Shown here one piece after another: positions 34,258-43,109 of a stretch of 49,339 nt of DNA; position 1 is the stretch's first letter; each line of letters opens with the position of its first letter. Source of the stretch: Anaerohalosphaeraceae bacterium. Its GTDB lineage: Bacteria; Planctomycetota; Phycisphaerae; Sedimentisphaerales; Anaerohalosphaeraceae. The stretch lies in NCBI GenBank assembly GCA_037479115.1, contig JBBFLK010000014.1:1-49339 (forward strand), given 5' to 3'. The notes under the pieces were generated by a model that did no database searches, was not told where the DNA came from, and worked only from the letters and a program-made list of their open reading frames with translations. Both the position numbers and the translations under genes were made by a program.

Positions 34258-35092
34258 CATCGGCAACAGCCGAGTCAAAGTGGCTCTCTACTGTGATGAT
34301 GAAGAAAAATGGCTGCGGTCCATCCCCGGCGACCCGGCCCTTGAAAAGACCCTTCGGCAGACGCTTCGGGAGGCCTGGGAGCGGATTCCGTTTTCCAAAG
34401 CCGCCGCCGAACCGATTCGCGACGGAGTGCTGGTGGCCAGCTCGGTTAAGCCGGTCTGGACCGATTTGCTGGAAAAACTGGTTCGGGAGGAATTAAACGA
34501 AAAGGTGCTGCTGGTTGGTCGGGATATTCCTTTGCCCATTGAAACCAGTGTGGACAACCCGCTGGAAGTCGGGACCGACCGGCTGATTGCCGCCGCAGCC
34601 GCCTTTGCCGTGGTGGAAGATGCGGTTGTGGTGGCGGATTTCGGCACCGCTGTAACGATTGATTTGGTGGATGAAAGCGGCGTCTTTGTCGGCGGCACCA
34701 TCAGCCCCGGCTTTGAAATAGCCGCCAAGGCCCTGCAGGAAAACACCGCCAAACTGCCCCGCATCACGATGGCCAAACCCGTCAGTCCCAACGGAGCCAA
34801 CACCGTAGAAGCCATTCGCTCCGGCCTTTACTATTCGGCACTGGGACTGCTGGAGACCGTCTGCCGAAAATTCGCCGAGCAGCTGGGACGCTGGCCGCAG
34901 GTCATTCTGACCGGCGGCGGGGCCGCCCTGATTCGGGACGACTGCGAATTCGTCGATTCCTATGTGCCTGACCTGACCGTGCGGGGCATCATCATCGCCT
35001 ACAAAAAATACCTCTACGAAAAGGCGGAAATCGAACAGCTCGACCGCGAACACAAGCCCAAATGGACGTCCAAGCCGCCGAAAAAAGAATAA
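34238..35092 (+). CDS. coaX: Type III pantothenate kinase
   Basis: 284 residues. The enzyme phosphorylates pantothenate in the first step of coenzyme A synthesis; the type III enzyme resists feedback and needs a monovalent cation. The N-terminal DIGNSRVKVALY is the phosphate loop. GTDRLIAAAAAFAV and ADFGTAVTIDLVD are the substrate and catalytic segments. GGTISPGFEIAAKAL and TGGGAALI are further family landmarks. Its ATG lies 20 bp inside obg, with the AAAAGGAAAA stretch as ribosome site, so translation is probably coupled. The C-terminus ends in a basic Lys-rich tail. Confidence 0.95.
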   Translation: MNLIAIDIGNSRVKVALYCDDEEKWLRSIPGDPALEKTLRQTLREAWERIPFSKAAAEPIRDGVLVASSVKPVWTDLLEKLVREELNEKVLLVGRDIPLPIETSVDNPLEVGTDRLIAAAAAFAVVEDAVVVADFGTAVTIDLVDESGVFVGGTISPGFEIAAKALQENTAKLPRITMAKPVSPNGANTVEAIRSGLYYSALGLLETVCRKFAEQLGRWPQVILTGGGAALIRDDCEFVDSYVPDLTVRGIIIAYKKYLYEKAEIEQLDREHKPKWTSKPPKKE

Positions 35093-36255
35093 CTCCGCCG
35101 TCCGGATTCGACCCGGAACAAACCTGGGCCTGCATTCGAACCGGGGCGGGAACGGCCGCCATCGGAACCATCGAAATCGAAGGGCCGGATGCCTTGCATG
35201 CCGTGCGGCGGATATTCCTTCCATTCCGCCAAGATGCCGGATGGAAAGTCGGACAGATTCTCCGCGGACAGTTTCTCGCAGACTCCCGCGTGCTCGATGA
35301 GGGACTGGCGGCAATGGAAACGGAAAACCGCCTCGCCCTGCACGCCCACGGCAATCCGCTGATTCTGCAGCAAATCTTAAAAACCCTTCAAAACACCGGT
35401 GTGCAAATCGTCGGTTTTGAACAGATGCTCCGGCGGCGCTTCCAGTCCGCCTGTTCCAACTCCATCGAGGCGGAGGCACGACTCGAAATGCTGCGGGCGG
35501 TCTCTTTTTTGGGTGTTCAGTGTCTTCACCATCAAAGCACAGGCGGTCTGACAGAAGTACTTCGGCGATGGATGAACCGGCCGGATATCCAATCGATTCA
35601 CTCCGAATCCGAAGCCATTCTCCGGCACAGCCGAGTCGCCCGGCGAATCCTGCAGGGCGTCCGCATCGTGATTGCCGGTCCGCCCAACAGCGGCAAAAGC
35701 ACCCTTCTGAACCGACTGGCCGGACAGGAGCGGGCCCTTGTCTCCGATATTCCGGGCACCACACGCGACTGGGTAACCGCCTTCGGACGCCTCGGCCCGC
35801 TCTGGGTCGAGTGGGTGGATACCGCCGGTCTGGATGAAGAGCTGGCCCGGGCGGACACGCTCGAACAAATCGCCCAGCAGAGAACAAGAGAACTGCTGAA
35901 GGGCTGCGACCTGATTTTGTACGTTCTGGATACGACAGCACCTTTATGGACCCAACAGCTGCCGACATCCGGCCCCGTTCCGACCCTGACGGTCTTAAAC
36001 AAATATGACCTTTCCAAAATCCTTCCTCCCGATAACCGGAACGCTGTCGCCGTCAGTGCCCTGCAGGGCACAAATATGGAAACCCTCTGCGAGCGGATTC
36101 TTCAGATTCTTCATGTTGACTCGTTCGACCCGACCCGGCCGGCGGCCTTTACGGACCGGCAGATTCAGCTTCTGCAGAAGATTGTGTCGGCCGATGACCC
36201 GGACCGTATAAAAACCCTCATTCAACTGTTGTTCAAGGCCCCCCAGGCTGTATAA
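35062..36255 (+). CDS. MnmE-like GTPase, shortened and divergent
   Basis: 397 residues; normal MnmE has about 450. MnmE (TrmE) modifies the wobble U of certain tRNAs with MnmG. The N-terminal fold is recognisable (IEIEGPDALHAVRRIF near 37-52, LHAHGNPLILQQIL near 93-106). The GTPase is good: P-loop GPPNSGKS (206-213), DIPGTTRD (229-236), DTAG (253-256), NKYD (313-316). Two family features are missing: the central G-E-F-T folate/helical motif is degenerate, and the C-terminal G-E-V-T-T-E-D...C-x-G-K segment with the key Cys is absent; the protein ends ...LIQLLFKAPQAV. It overlaps coaX by 31 bp and ends eight bases before mutS. It may be a changed MnmE or a relative with a new job. Confidence 0.8.
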   Translation: MDVQAAEKRITPPSGFDPEQTWACIRTGAGTAAIGTIEIEGPDALHAVRRIFLPFRQDAGWKVGQILRGQFLADSRVLDEGLAAMETENRLALHAHGNPLILQQILKTLQNTGVQIVGFEQMLRRRFQSACSNSIEAEARLEMLRAVSFLGVQCLHHQSTGGLTEVLRRWMNRPDIQSIHSESEAILRHSRVARRILQGVRIVIAGPPNSGKSTLLNRLAGQERALVSDIPGTTRDWVTAFGRLGPLWVEWVDTAGLDEELARADTLEQIAQQRTRELLKGCDLILYVLDTTAPLWTQQLPTSGPVPTLTVLNKYDLSKILPPDNRNAVAVSALQGTNMETLCERILQILHVDSFDPTRPAAFTDRQIQLLQKIVSADDPDRIKTLIQLLFKAPQAV

Positions 36256-36256
36256 T
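36229..36256 (+). promoter_or_regulatory. Candidate promoter for mutS
   Basis: TTGTTC (36229-36234) and TATAAT (36251-36256) are 16 bp apart, and only seven bases separate the -10 from ATG 36264. It would give a leaderless mRNA. It overlaps the end of the upstream gene. Confidence 0.4.
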
Positions 36257-36263
36257 CAAAACT

Positions 36264-38885
36264 ATGAAGCCATCGGTCAACCAGGACAATCTGACGCCGG
36301 CGATGCGGCAGTTTCGCTATTTTAAGCAAAAGTATCCGGATGCCGTCCTCTTTTTCCGGATGGGAGATTTTTACGAAACGTTTTTTGAAGACGCCGCCGT
36401 CTGCTCCCGCGTGCTCGGGCTGGTGCTCACCAGCCGGGGCAAAGCCGGAGACCAGCCGATTCCGCTGGCGGGCATTCCCTACCACGCCGTGGACGGCTAC
36501 CTGAAGAAAATGCTGCAGGCCGGTTATAAAGTCGCCGTGTGCGAACAGGTCGAGGACCCCAAAAAAGCCAAAGGCCTTGTCAAACGCGACGTCGTTCGAA
36601 TTGTCACACCCGGCACGCTGACGGATGAGATTCTTCTCAATGAACGGGAAGATAATTTTCTGTGTGCCGTCCATCTCGGACGAACCGCCGACGCCCTCTC
36701 CTGGGTGGATTTGTCCACAGGGCATTTCTTCATCCAGTCAGTACCGCGGGAGAAAGCCCTCGACGAAATCCTCCGCCTTAATCCGAAAGAAGTCCTGCTG
36801 GCCGAACGCAAAGGCGACCTGTTCGGAGCGGAAACCCAGACCCTGGCGGCCCAAATCCGCCAGATGACAAACGCCGTCGTCACGGAGCGGCCGGGCTGGT
36901 ATTTTGACCCATACACGGCCCGCCAGAAACTCCTGAAGCATTTCGGCGTCTCGACGCTCGAGGGATTCGGCATTCAGGACGGAGATGAAACGCTCTGTGC
37001 GGCCGGCGCAGTTTTGGAATATCTTCAGGAAACCCAGAAAACCGCGCTGACCCATATCACCAAACTTCAAAAGGTTGAACCCAGCCGTTTTCTGCGAATT
37101 GACCCGATTTCGCTTCGGTCTCTGGAAATCGTCCAGACGATTCGCGGGGAAAGCACACGCGGCACGCTGCTGCAGACGGTGGACAGGACCCTGACGGGCA
37201 TGGGCAGCCGCCGGCTCCGCTCGATGCTGTGCATGCCGCTGTACGACCTCGAAGAAATTCGGCGAAGGCAGGATGCGATTGAAGAATTGGTCGAGCAGGA
37301 GACGGTCTGCGCCCGCATTCGGGACCTCTTAAAAGAAACCGCCGATGTGGAGCGGATTGCCGCCCGCATCAGCACAGGCCGGGCCACGCCGCGGGATTTG
37401 GTCGCCGCCGGACGCACCCTGCGGAAAATCCCGCCGCTGCGGGAGCTTTTGGCCGGATGCTCCGCCGCCCTGCTCAACCAGCTGGCCGGACAATGCGACA
37501 GCATGGACGAACTGGCCGAGCTGCTCGAGAAAGCCGTCGAGCCGGACCCGCCGATGCATCTGCGCGACGGCGGCGTCATTCGCACGGGCTTTGATGAACA
37601 GCTCGACCGGCTCCGCTCCCTCTCCAAAGACGGACGCAGTTTCCTGGCGGACTATCAGCAGAAGGAAATCCAGCGAACCGGAATCCCCAACCTGAAAATC
37701 GGTTTTAACAAAGTTTTCGGCTACTACATCGAGGTGACCCACTCGATGGCGGACAGGGTGCCGCCCGACTACATCCGTAAGCAGACCGTCAAAAATGCCG
37801 AACGCTACATCACCGAGCCGCTGAAAGAATATGAAGAGCAGGTGCTGACCGCCTCCGAAAAGGCCCTTGAACGAGAGCAGGAGCTCTTCGACCAAATCCG
37901 CCTGCACACGGCACAGTATATCCCGCGCCTGCAGAAACTAGCCGACGCCGTTGCACAGATTGACTGTCTGGCCTCGTTTGCCCATCTGGCCCGGCAGAAT
38001 CACTACATCCGCCCGCAGATGACCGACACGAAAGAACTGGTCATCATTGAGGGGAAACATCCGGTTCTGGCTGACCTGATGGGCGCGGAGTTTGTCCCGA
38101 ATGATGTGGAATTAGGGACCGAAAGCGGTGATTTGGCGATTATCACAGGCCCCAATATGGCGGGCAAAAGCACCTACATCCGCCAGACCGCCCTTTTGGT
38201 GCTGCTGGCCCAGACGGGCTCGTTCATTCCGGCCAAAGAGGCCCGCATCGGACTGGTGGACCGAATCTTCACGCGAGTGGGCGCTTCCGACGAACTGGCC
38301 CGCGGCCAGAGTACTTTTATGGTGGAGATGACCGAAACCGCCAATATCCTGAACAATGCCACGGAGCGGTCGCTGGTCATTCTCGATGAGGTCGGACGCG
38401 GCACGAGCACCTATGACGGGCTGTCGCTGGCCTGGGCCATTACCGAACATCTGGCCAACCACATCAAATGCCGCACCCTGTTTGCCACGCATTATCATGA
38501 ACTGACGGAACTGGGCCGGCTGCTGGTCAATGTCAAAAATCTCAACGTGGCCGTGCGGGAATGGGAGGGACAGGTCATCTTCCTGCACAAAATTGTGCCC
38601 GGCGGCACCGACAAAAGCTACGGCATTCACGTAGCCAAACTGGCGGGCATCCCCAAATCCATCCTTCGCCGGGCCGATGAAATCCTTAAAGACCTCGAAA
38701 ACACCTTCGCCAAAGAGGCCTCCGGCGAAAAACTCGCCCGCCACAAAACCGCTCAGGAGGAAGACCTCCTGTTTGTCGAAAAACACAAATCCGTCCTCGA
38801 AAAACTCCGGGAACTGGACGTGAACAACCTGACCCCCATCGAAGCCATCAATCTGCTCAATGAAATCAAAAAAGAGATGGAATAG
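36264..38885 (+). CDS. mutS: DNA mismatch repair protein MutS
   Basis: 873 residues, full length. The mismatch-binding motif is FFRMGDFYETFFEDA with the Phe-x-Glu wedge. The ATPase domain has Walker A TGPNMAGKST, the loop DELARGQSTFMVEMTE, Walker B VILDEVGRG and a later LFATHYHEL. The clamp helices lie between. The C-terminus carries a short helix-turn-helix for dimerisation. MutS finds mismatches and recruits MutL. No Shine-Dalgarno site is visible, but a TATAAT lies right before the start; it may be read both from the obg operon and as a leaderless message. mutL is not in the window. Confidence 0.97.
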   Translation: MKPSVNQDNLTPAMRQFRYFKQKYPDAVLFFRMGDFYETFFEDAAVCSRVLGLVLTSRGKAGDQPIPLAGIPYHAVDGYLKKMLQAGYKVAVCEQVEDPKKAKGLVKRDVVRIVTPGTLTDEILLNEREDNFLCAVHLGRTADALSWVDLSTGHFFIQSVPREKALDEILRLNPKEVLLAERKGDLFGAETQTLAAQIRQMTNAVVTERPGWYFDPYTARQKLLKHFGVSTLEGFGIQDGDETLCAAGAVLEYLQETQKTALTHITKLQKVEPSRFLRIDPISLRSLEIVQTIRGESTRGTLLQTVDRTLTGMGSRRLRSMLCMPLYDLEEIRRRQDAIEELVEQETVCARIRDLLKETADVERIAARISTGRATPRDLVAAGRTLRKIPPLRELLAGCSAALLNQLAGQCDSMDELAELLEKAVEPDPPMHLRDGGVIRTGFDEQLDRLRSLSKDGRSFLADYQQKEIQRTGIPNLKIGFNKVFGYYIEVTHSMADRVPPDYIRKQTVKNAERYITEPLKEYEEQVLTASEKALEREQELFDQIRLHTAQYIPRLQKLADAVAQIDCLASFAHLARQNHYIRPQMTDTKELVIIEGKHPVLADLMGAEFVPNDVELGTESGDLAIITGPNMAGKSTYIRQTALLVLLAQTGSFIPAKEARIGLVDRIFTRVGASDELARGQSTFMVEMTETANILNNATERSLVILDEVGRGTSTYDGLSLAWAITEHLANHIKCRTLFATHYHELTELGRLLVNVKNLNVAVREWEGQVIFLHKIVPGGTDKSYGIHVAKLAGIPKSILRRADEILKDLENTFAKEASGEKLARHKTAQEEDLLFVEKHKSVLEKLRELDVNNLTPIEAINLLNEIKKEME

Positions 38886-38910
38886 CCGTCGGCACGGCTG
38901 TCGGAACTCT

Positions 38911-39465
38911 TTATTGTTTTATTCCCTGCAATTCCCGCCGCTGGCGGATAAGCCGCTCGCGGACTTCGCTTAAGAATCCATGGTACTGCGGCCCGCGAAA
39001 ATCCGGGAAGGTAAACTCAAAACTCCGCCAGGCCCCTTTGTGAAACATCAGGGTCACCTCGGCATACATATTTTGTCCGATGTAAATTCGATGGGAAAAA
39101 TTCTTGGTTGAGGCCAGAACCAGTTTGGCCGGCTCCAGATACCCCGGGTCCAGGTTCACCGGACGCGGCCAGGGGGTCTTTAATTCCTCCGCCAGTCTTT
39201 TTTCCAGCTCATTGGTCTGGTGTTTGATGTCCGCCAGCCGACCCGGCTCAATCAGTTGTTCAAAGGCCAGAAAATTGCGGAGAATCGACGGCCCGGTCTC
39301 TTCCCGATAGTAATCCGTCTGGGTAAAGGGCCAGACCTCGCTGATACAGTCCGCCCGCCCGTACTGCCGCTGCAGGGCCTCCTGAGCCGCCTGAAGACAG
39401 CGCAAATCCGACGCAAGAATCCCGCAAATCAGTTTGACCGGCTGGGGTGATGCAACCTCTCCCAT
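38911..39465 (-). CDS. DUF4416-family protein
   Basis: 184 residues. It matches the DUF4416 pattern: KLICGILASDLRCLQAA at the start, WPFTQTDYYREE, NLDPGYLEPAKLVLASTKNF and HRIYIGQNMYAEVTLMFHKG. The family is common in deltaproteobacteria and planctomycetes; its activity is unknown, though it often occurs near genes for cell-wall or nucleotide metabolism. ATG 39465 lies 37 bp inside the end of the HepT-like gene, so it may be co-transcribed with the toxin-antitoxin pair. It converges with mutS, 25 bp away. Confidence 0.85.
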   Translation of the reverse strand: MGEVASPQPVKLICGILASDLRCLQAAQEALQRQYGRADCISEVWPFTQTDYYREETGPSILRNFLAFEQLIEPGRLADIKHQTNELEKRLAEELKTPWPRPVNLDPGYLEPAKLVLASTKNFSHRIYIGQNMYAEVTLMFHKGAWRSFEFTFPDFRGPQYHGFLSEVRERLIRQRRELQGIKQ

Positions 39466-39812
39466 AAGCAAGATATCCGCCTTACTCGAGCAGACTCCGG
39501 ACTTGAAAGCCGAGGAATATGGTATTTGACGATATCCCAGACAACTCGATTGTCAACCGCACTGTAGCCGTGAATCAGAATGTTGCGAAAGGCGATAATT
39601 TTTCGGGAATCTTCTATCTGTTCTGTGATTTGTGCATCGAGTTTATACAGCCGATTCATCGCCTCCCCGATAATCTCGAACTTTCGCTCCACGGAGGCCT
39701 GAAGCTGATCATCCTCAAGATAATGCTCAAGTATTTTGCCGCGCGTGTACCGCTCAATGGACTCCGCCGCCGGGAGAATATCTTCCAACAAAGACCGTTT
39801 TTCAATCTGCAT
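39429..39812 (-). CDS. hepT: HepT-like HEPN ribonuclease toxin (DUF86)
   Basis: 127 residues, all helical. The HEPN catalytic motif reads R76-NILI-H81-G-Y83, i.e. R-x4-H-x-Y; in known HepT the Tyr is the site that the MntA antitoxin modifies with AMP. Earlier helices show EDILPAAESIERYT and ERKFEIIGEAMNRL typical of DUF86. The toxin cuts RNA when free. The antitoxin gene lies upstream and overlaps it by 11 bp. The tail after KYHIPRL (about 25 residues) is unusual and runs 37 bp into the DUF4416 gene, suggesting that an earlier stop was lost. Confidence 0.88.
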   Translation of the reverse strand: MQIEKRSLLEDILPAAESIERYTRGKILEHYLEDDQLQASVERKFEIIGEAMNRLYKLDAQITEQIEDSRKIIAFRNILIHGYSAVDNRVVWDIVKYHIPRLSSPESARVRRISCLWERLHHPSRSN

Positions 39813-40110
39813 AGAGCGGCTCTCGCTGTCGATTCACCATGTCCAGAAAATATCTGTTCTTTACGGCTGTGGGCATAAGTAAGTCCACCGGTCTTCCGAA
39901 CAACTGCTCCAAATCGAACAGAAGACCGAAATAAACCTCGGCATATTCTCCCTCCCGGAGCGGCAAAAACTCCACCAAAAAATCCAAATCACTGGTTTGA
40001 GGATTAAACCGGCCTGAAGCGGCCGAGCCGAACAGTTCGAGTCGGGCTACTCGATATTTCTTGCAAAGTGCCTCCAGTGCCCCGCGATGCTGTTTGATCT
40101 GTTCAATCAC
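39802..40110 (-). CDS. mntA: MntA-like minimal nucleotidyltransferase antitoxin
   Basis: 102 residues. The polymerase-beta-type motif is ELFGSAASGRFNPQTSDLDF: Gly28-Ser29, then Asp41 and Asp43, the GS...DxD signature that holds ATP and metal. The antitoxin adds AMP to its HepT partner, which neutralises it. The spacing between Ser and Asp is 11 residues, as in many members. It precedes and overlaps hepT by 11 bp, the standard order. It could also act in phage defence, but nothing else in the region supports a defence island. Confidence 0.9.
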   Translation of the reverse strand: MIEQIKQHRGALEALCKKYRVARLELFGSAASGRFNPQTSDLDFLVEFLPLREGEYAEVYFGLLFDLEQLFGRPVDLLMPTAVKNRYFLDMVNRQREPLYAD

Positions 40111-40211
40111 AACCTGAATACCCTCTCGTTTCTTTCCTGATTATACCGATTCATCAAAAGAGGGTCAAGCAGACCCGCCATTCGGTGAAAGTGAATCCTG
40201 TCCACAAATTT

Positions 40212-41954
40212 CTATACCGAAACCGCATTCAGTCTGTTCAGCATCTGCTGAACCCGTTCGGCGGCAAAGGCGGCGGCCCGGGAAATCTCCACCAGCTGCT
40301 TGTCCTTTTCGCTGCGCAGTTTCACCTCGGCCTTGCCCTCGGCCAGCGAATTTTTGCCCAGCGTAATCCGAATCGGAATGCCCAGCAGGTCGGCATCCTT
40401 GAACTTCACACCGGCCCGCAGGTCCCGGTCATCCAGCAGGACCTCGACGCCCTTGTCCAGAAGCTCGCGGTAAATCCGCTCCGCCGCTTCCATCACATCC
40501 GCATCCGGTGCGGCGGGCGTGACAATCACCTGCCAGGGGGCAATCGTCATCGGCCAGATAATGCCCCACTCATCGTGCGACTGCTCAATCGCAGAAGCAA
40601 CAATGCGGTTGATGCCGATGCCGTAGCAGCCCATCAGGCAGGGCTTGCGGCGGCCCTCTTCATCCAGGAAAAACGCCTCCAGTTTGACGCTGTATTTGGT
40701 GCCGAGCTTAAAAACCTGTCCGACTTCAATGCCCCGCTTAAAGAGCAGTTTTTTCCCGCCCCAGGTGTCGCCCGCAACGGCATTGCGGACATCACAAACC
40801 TGAATCCCGGCGCCTTCGAGCGGGAAATCCCGGCCCGGCACAACATTCTTCAAATGATAATCCGTCTTGTTGGCACCGGTGATGCCGACGGCCATAGCCG
40901 CCACGGCATGGTCAATCAGAATTTTGCTGACGCGTCCGGCCAGCCCGACCGGTCCGGCAAAACCGACGGCCGCTCCGGTAACCTTTCGAATCGTCTCCTC
41001 ATCCGCCAGCTCAATATGATGCCCGACAAAGAACTGATTGACTTTCTCCGGATTGACTTCATGGTCGCCGCGAACCAGAACGGCAAAAACCTCCTCGTCT
41101 GTCTTGTAAATCAGGGTTTTAATCAAATCCTGCGGACGGGCCTTCAGAAACGCACAAACCGCTTCGATGCTGCCGACATTCGGCGTATGCACTTCAGCAG
41201 GCGCGTCCGCCCGCACCGGCGGCTGCTTGGGCAGCGGGTCCACCGGGGCCTTTTCGATATTCCACGCACGCTGCCCATCCTCTGTATAGACAATCACATC
41301 CTCGCCGTTTTCACAGGGAACGGTGAACTGATGCGAACCGGTGCCGCCCATCTCGCCCGTTTCGGCCTCGACAATCACAAACTCCAGCCCGCAGCGGGCA
41401 AACACCCGTCGGTAGGCATTGTACATATCCATATAGGTTTTGTGCAGACACTCCTCCGTGGCGTGAAAACTGTAGGCATCCTTCATCAGGAATTCACGGG
41501 AACGAAGCACGCCGAAGCGGGGCCGAAACTCATCCCGATATTTTGTATTGATTTGATACAGATTCAGCGGCAGCTGCTTGTACGACTGAATCTCCTGCGA
41601 GGCCAGATATGTAAACCCTTCCTCCGCCGTCGGCGAAAGCACGTTCATTCGTCCGTGCCGGTCGCGGAACTTTCCCAGCGTTTCGCCGTAATCAATATCC
41701 CGGCCGGTTTTCTGCCACAGCTCCATCGGCTGCACAACCGGCACTGTGCACTCCTGCGCACCGGCCCGGTTCATCTCTTCCCGGACGATATTCATCACCT
41801 TCAGCAAAATCCGCTGACCGGCGGGCAGATAAATATAGGTGCCGCTGGCCAGCTTGCGCATCAGACCGGCGCGAATCATCAGCTGATGCGAAATAATCTC
41901 CGCTTCCGCAGGCACTTCCTTGACCGTAGGGATAAACGTCTGACTGTAGCGCAT
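40212..41954 (-). CDS. proS: Prolyl-tRNA synthetase
   Basis: 580 residues, bacterial type with the editing insert. Class II motifs are present: motif 1 in ASGTYIYLPAGQRILLKVMNIVREEMNRAGAQE, motif 2 in KYRDEFRPRFGVLRSREFLMKDAYSFH, and the GIGINRIVASAIEQ stretch of motif 3. The insert (residues about 240-390) contains the YbaK-like deacylase domain that removes mischarged Ala. The C-terminal anticodon-binding domain begins PWQVIVTP. It begins 18 bp after aroB on the same strand and is probably the last gene of apt-aroB-proS. Confidence 0.96.
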   Translation of the reverse strand: MRYSQTFIPTVKEVPAEAEIISHQLMIRAGLMRKLASGTYIYLPAGQRILLKVMNIVREEMNRAGAQECTVPVVQPMELWQKTGRDIDYGETLGKFRDRHGRMNVLSPTAEEGFTYLASQEIQSYKQLPLNLYQINTKYRDEFRPRFGVLRSREFLMKDAYSFHATEECLHKTYMDMYNAYRRVFARCGLEFVIVEAETGEMGGTGSHQFTVPCENGEDVIVYTEDGQRAWNIEKAPVDPLPKQPPVRADAPAEVHTPNVGSIEAVCAFLKARPQDLIKTLIYKTDEEVFAVLVRGDHEVNPEKVNQFFVGHHIELADEETIRKVTGAAVGFAGPVGLAGRVSKILIDHAVAAMAVGITGANKTDYHLKNVVPGRDFPLEGAGIQVCDVRNAVAGDTWGGKKLLFKRGIEVGQVFKLGTKYSVKLEAFFLDEEGRRKPCLMGCYGIGINRIVASAIEQSHDEWGIIWPMTIAPWQVIVTPAAPDADVMEAAERIYRELLDKGVEVLLDDRDLRAGVKFKDADLLGIPIRITLGKNSLAEGKAEVKLRSEKDKQLVEISRAAAFAAERVQQMLNRLNAVSV

Positions 41955-41972
41955 GAAAATCTCCTGAAATCT

Positions 41973-43103
41973 TTACACCGTGTCCGCCAGGCGGACCAAA
42001 ACTTTCCTGACAATCTCCTCGGGCACTTCCACAGCCCATTGTCCGTCCCGGCACAGCACCGAACCCAGCTTTTCCAGCAGCACAAACCGCGGACGTCGGC
42101 CGACGGACTTTTTATCCAGTTTCAGCAGCTCTAAAATTTTCTCCGGCGGATAGGCCCCTGCTGCGCGGGTCGCAAGCCCCAGTCTACCCAAAAGGGCCTC
42201 AATCCGCTCCAGCCGGTCATCACCAACCAGCCCCATCTCCTTTTCAATCCATCCGGCGGCAATCATTCCAATCGCAACCGCCTGCCCATGCAGCAGCGAA
42301 TATCCGCTGAGGGCCTCGAGGGCATGTCCAATCGTATGGCCGTAATTGAGCACCCGCCGCCGATTCTTCTCCAGCGGGTCCTCCATCACCACCGAGGCCT
42401 TGATTCGGCAGTTCTGACAGGCCAGATGCTCCAGCACCGCGGGGTCTCGCTTCAGCAGCAGGTCGGCATTCTCCTCCAGCCATGCAAAAAAGGCGGCATC
42501 GGCGATGGCGGCATGCTTGACCGACTCGGCCAGCCCGGCCCGATACTGCACCTCATCGAGGGTTTGAAGCGTCTGGGTATCCATATACACAGCCGCCGGA
42601 TGCCAGAATGCGCCAAAGGCGTTTTTGCTTCGAGTGCTGTCCACGCCGGTTTTGCCGCCAATGCTCGAATCGGCCTGGCTGATGGTCGTCGTCGGGATAT
42701 GCACAACGGGCACGCCGCGTTTGAAAACAGCCGCCGCAAAACCGGCAATATCCCCGACCGTTCCGCCCCCCAGCGCAATCACCAGGGTATCCCGCCCCAA
42801 AAAGCGGCTTTCCATCGCCTCCAAAATCGATGCAAGCGTCTGCATCGTTTTAGACGCTTCCCCCGGCGGGTCAATCACATAGACTCCCATTTGGCTGCCG
42901 CCCAGAAAGCGGTCCAGATGACCGGCCTGCACAAGAGAGCGGTCCGTAATCACAAACCCCGTCCGTCCGGCAAATTGCACCTCCAGCGCCTCCCGAAGCT
43001 TCCCTAAAAAGCTGCTGCCGACAAAAACCGGATACCCCCCTTCCGGCAGAGCGGGCGTTGACACCTTGAACGTCTTCAGATTGTCCTTCAGAGGGGAGTC
43101 CAT
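41973..43103 (-). CDS. aroB: 3-Dehydroquinate synthase
   Basis: 376 residues. It converts DAHP to 3-dehydroquinate, the second step of the shikimate pathway, using NAD and zinc. GGGTVGDIAGFAAAVFKRG is the NAD/glycine motif; IPTTTISQADSSIGGKTGVD is the catalytic loop; the zinc and active-site segment is NYGHTIGHALEALSGYSLLHGQAVAIGM. The start ATG 43103 has only a weak ribosome site but lies seven bases after the apt stop, so translation is probably coupled. Confidence 0.95.
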   Translation of the reverse strand: MDSPLKDNLKTFKVSTPALPEGGYPVFVGSSFLGKLREALEVQFAGRTGFVITDRSLVQAGHLDRFLGGSQMGVYVIDPPGEASKTMQTLASILEAMESRFLGRDTLVIALGGGTVGDIAGFAAAVFKRGVPVVHIPTTTISQADSSIGGKTGVDSTRSKNAFGAFWHPAAVYMDTQTLQTLDEVQYRAGLAESVKHAAIADAAFFAWLEENADLLLKRDPAVLEHLACQNCRIKASVVMEDPLEKNRRRVLNYGHTIGHALEALSGYSLLHGQAVAIGMIAAGWIEKEMGLVGDDRLERIEALLGRLGLATRAAGAYPPEKILELLKLDKKSVGRRPRFVLLEKLGSVLCRDGQWAVEVPEEIVRKVLVRLADTV

Positions 43104-43109
43104 TTTTCG

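Noticed and set aside
38886-38910. Terminator between mutS and the DUF4416 gene
   Set aside because: GCCGT-cggc-ACGGC is only five base pairs and is not followed by a T-run.
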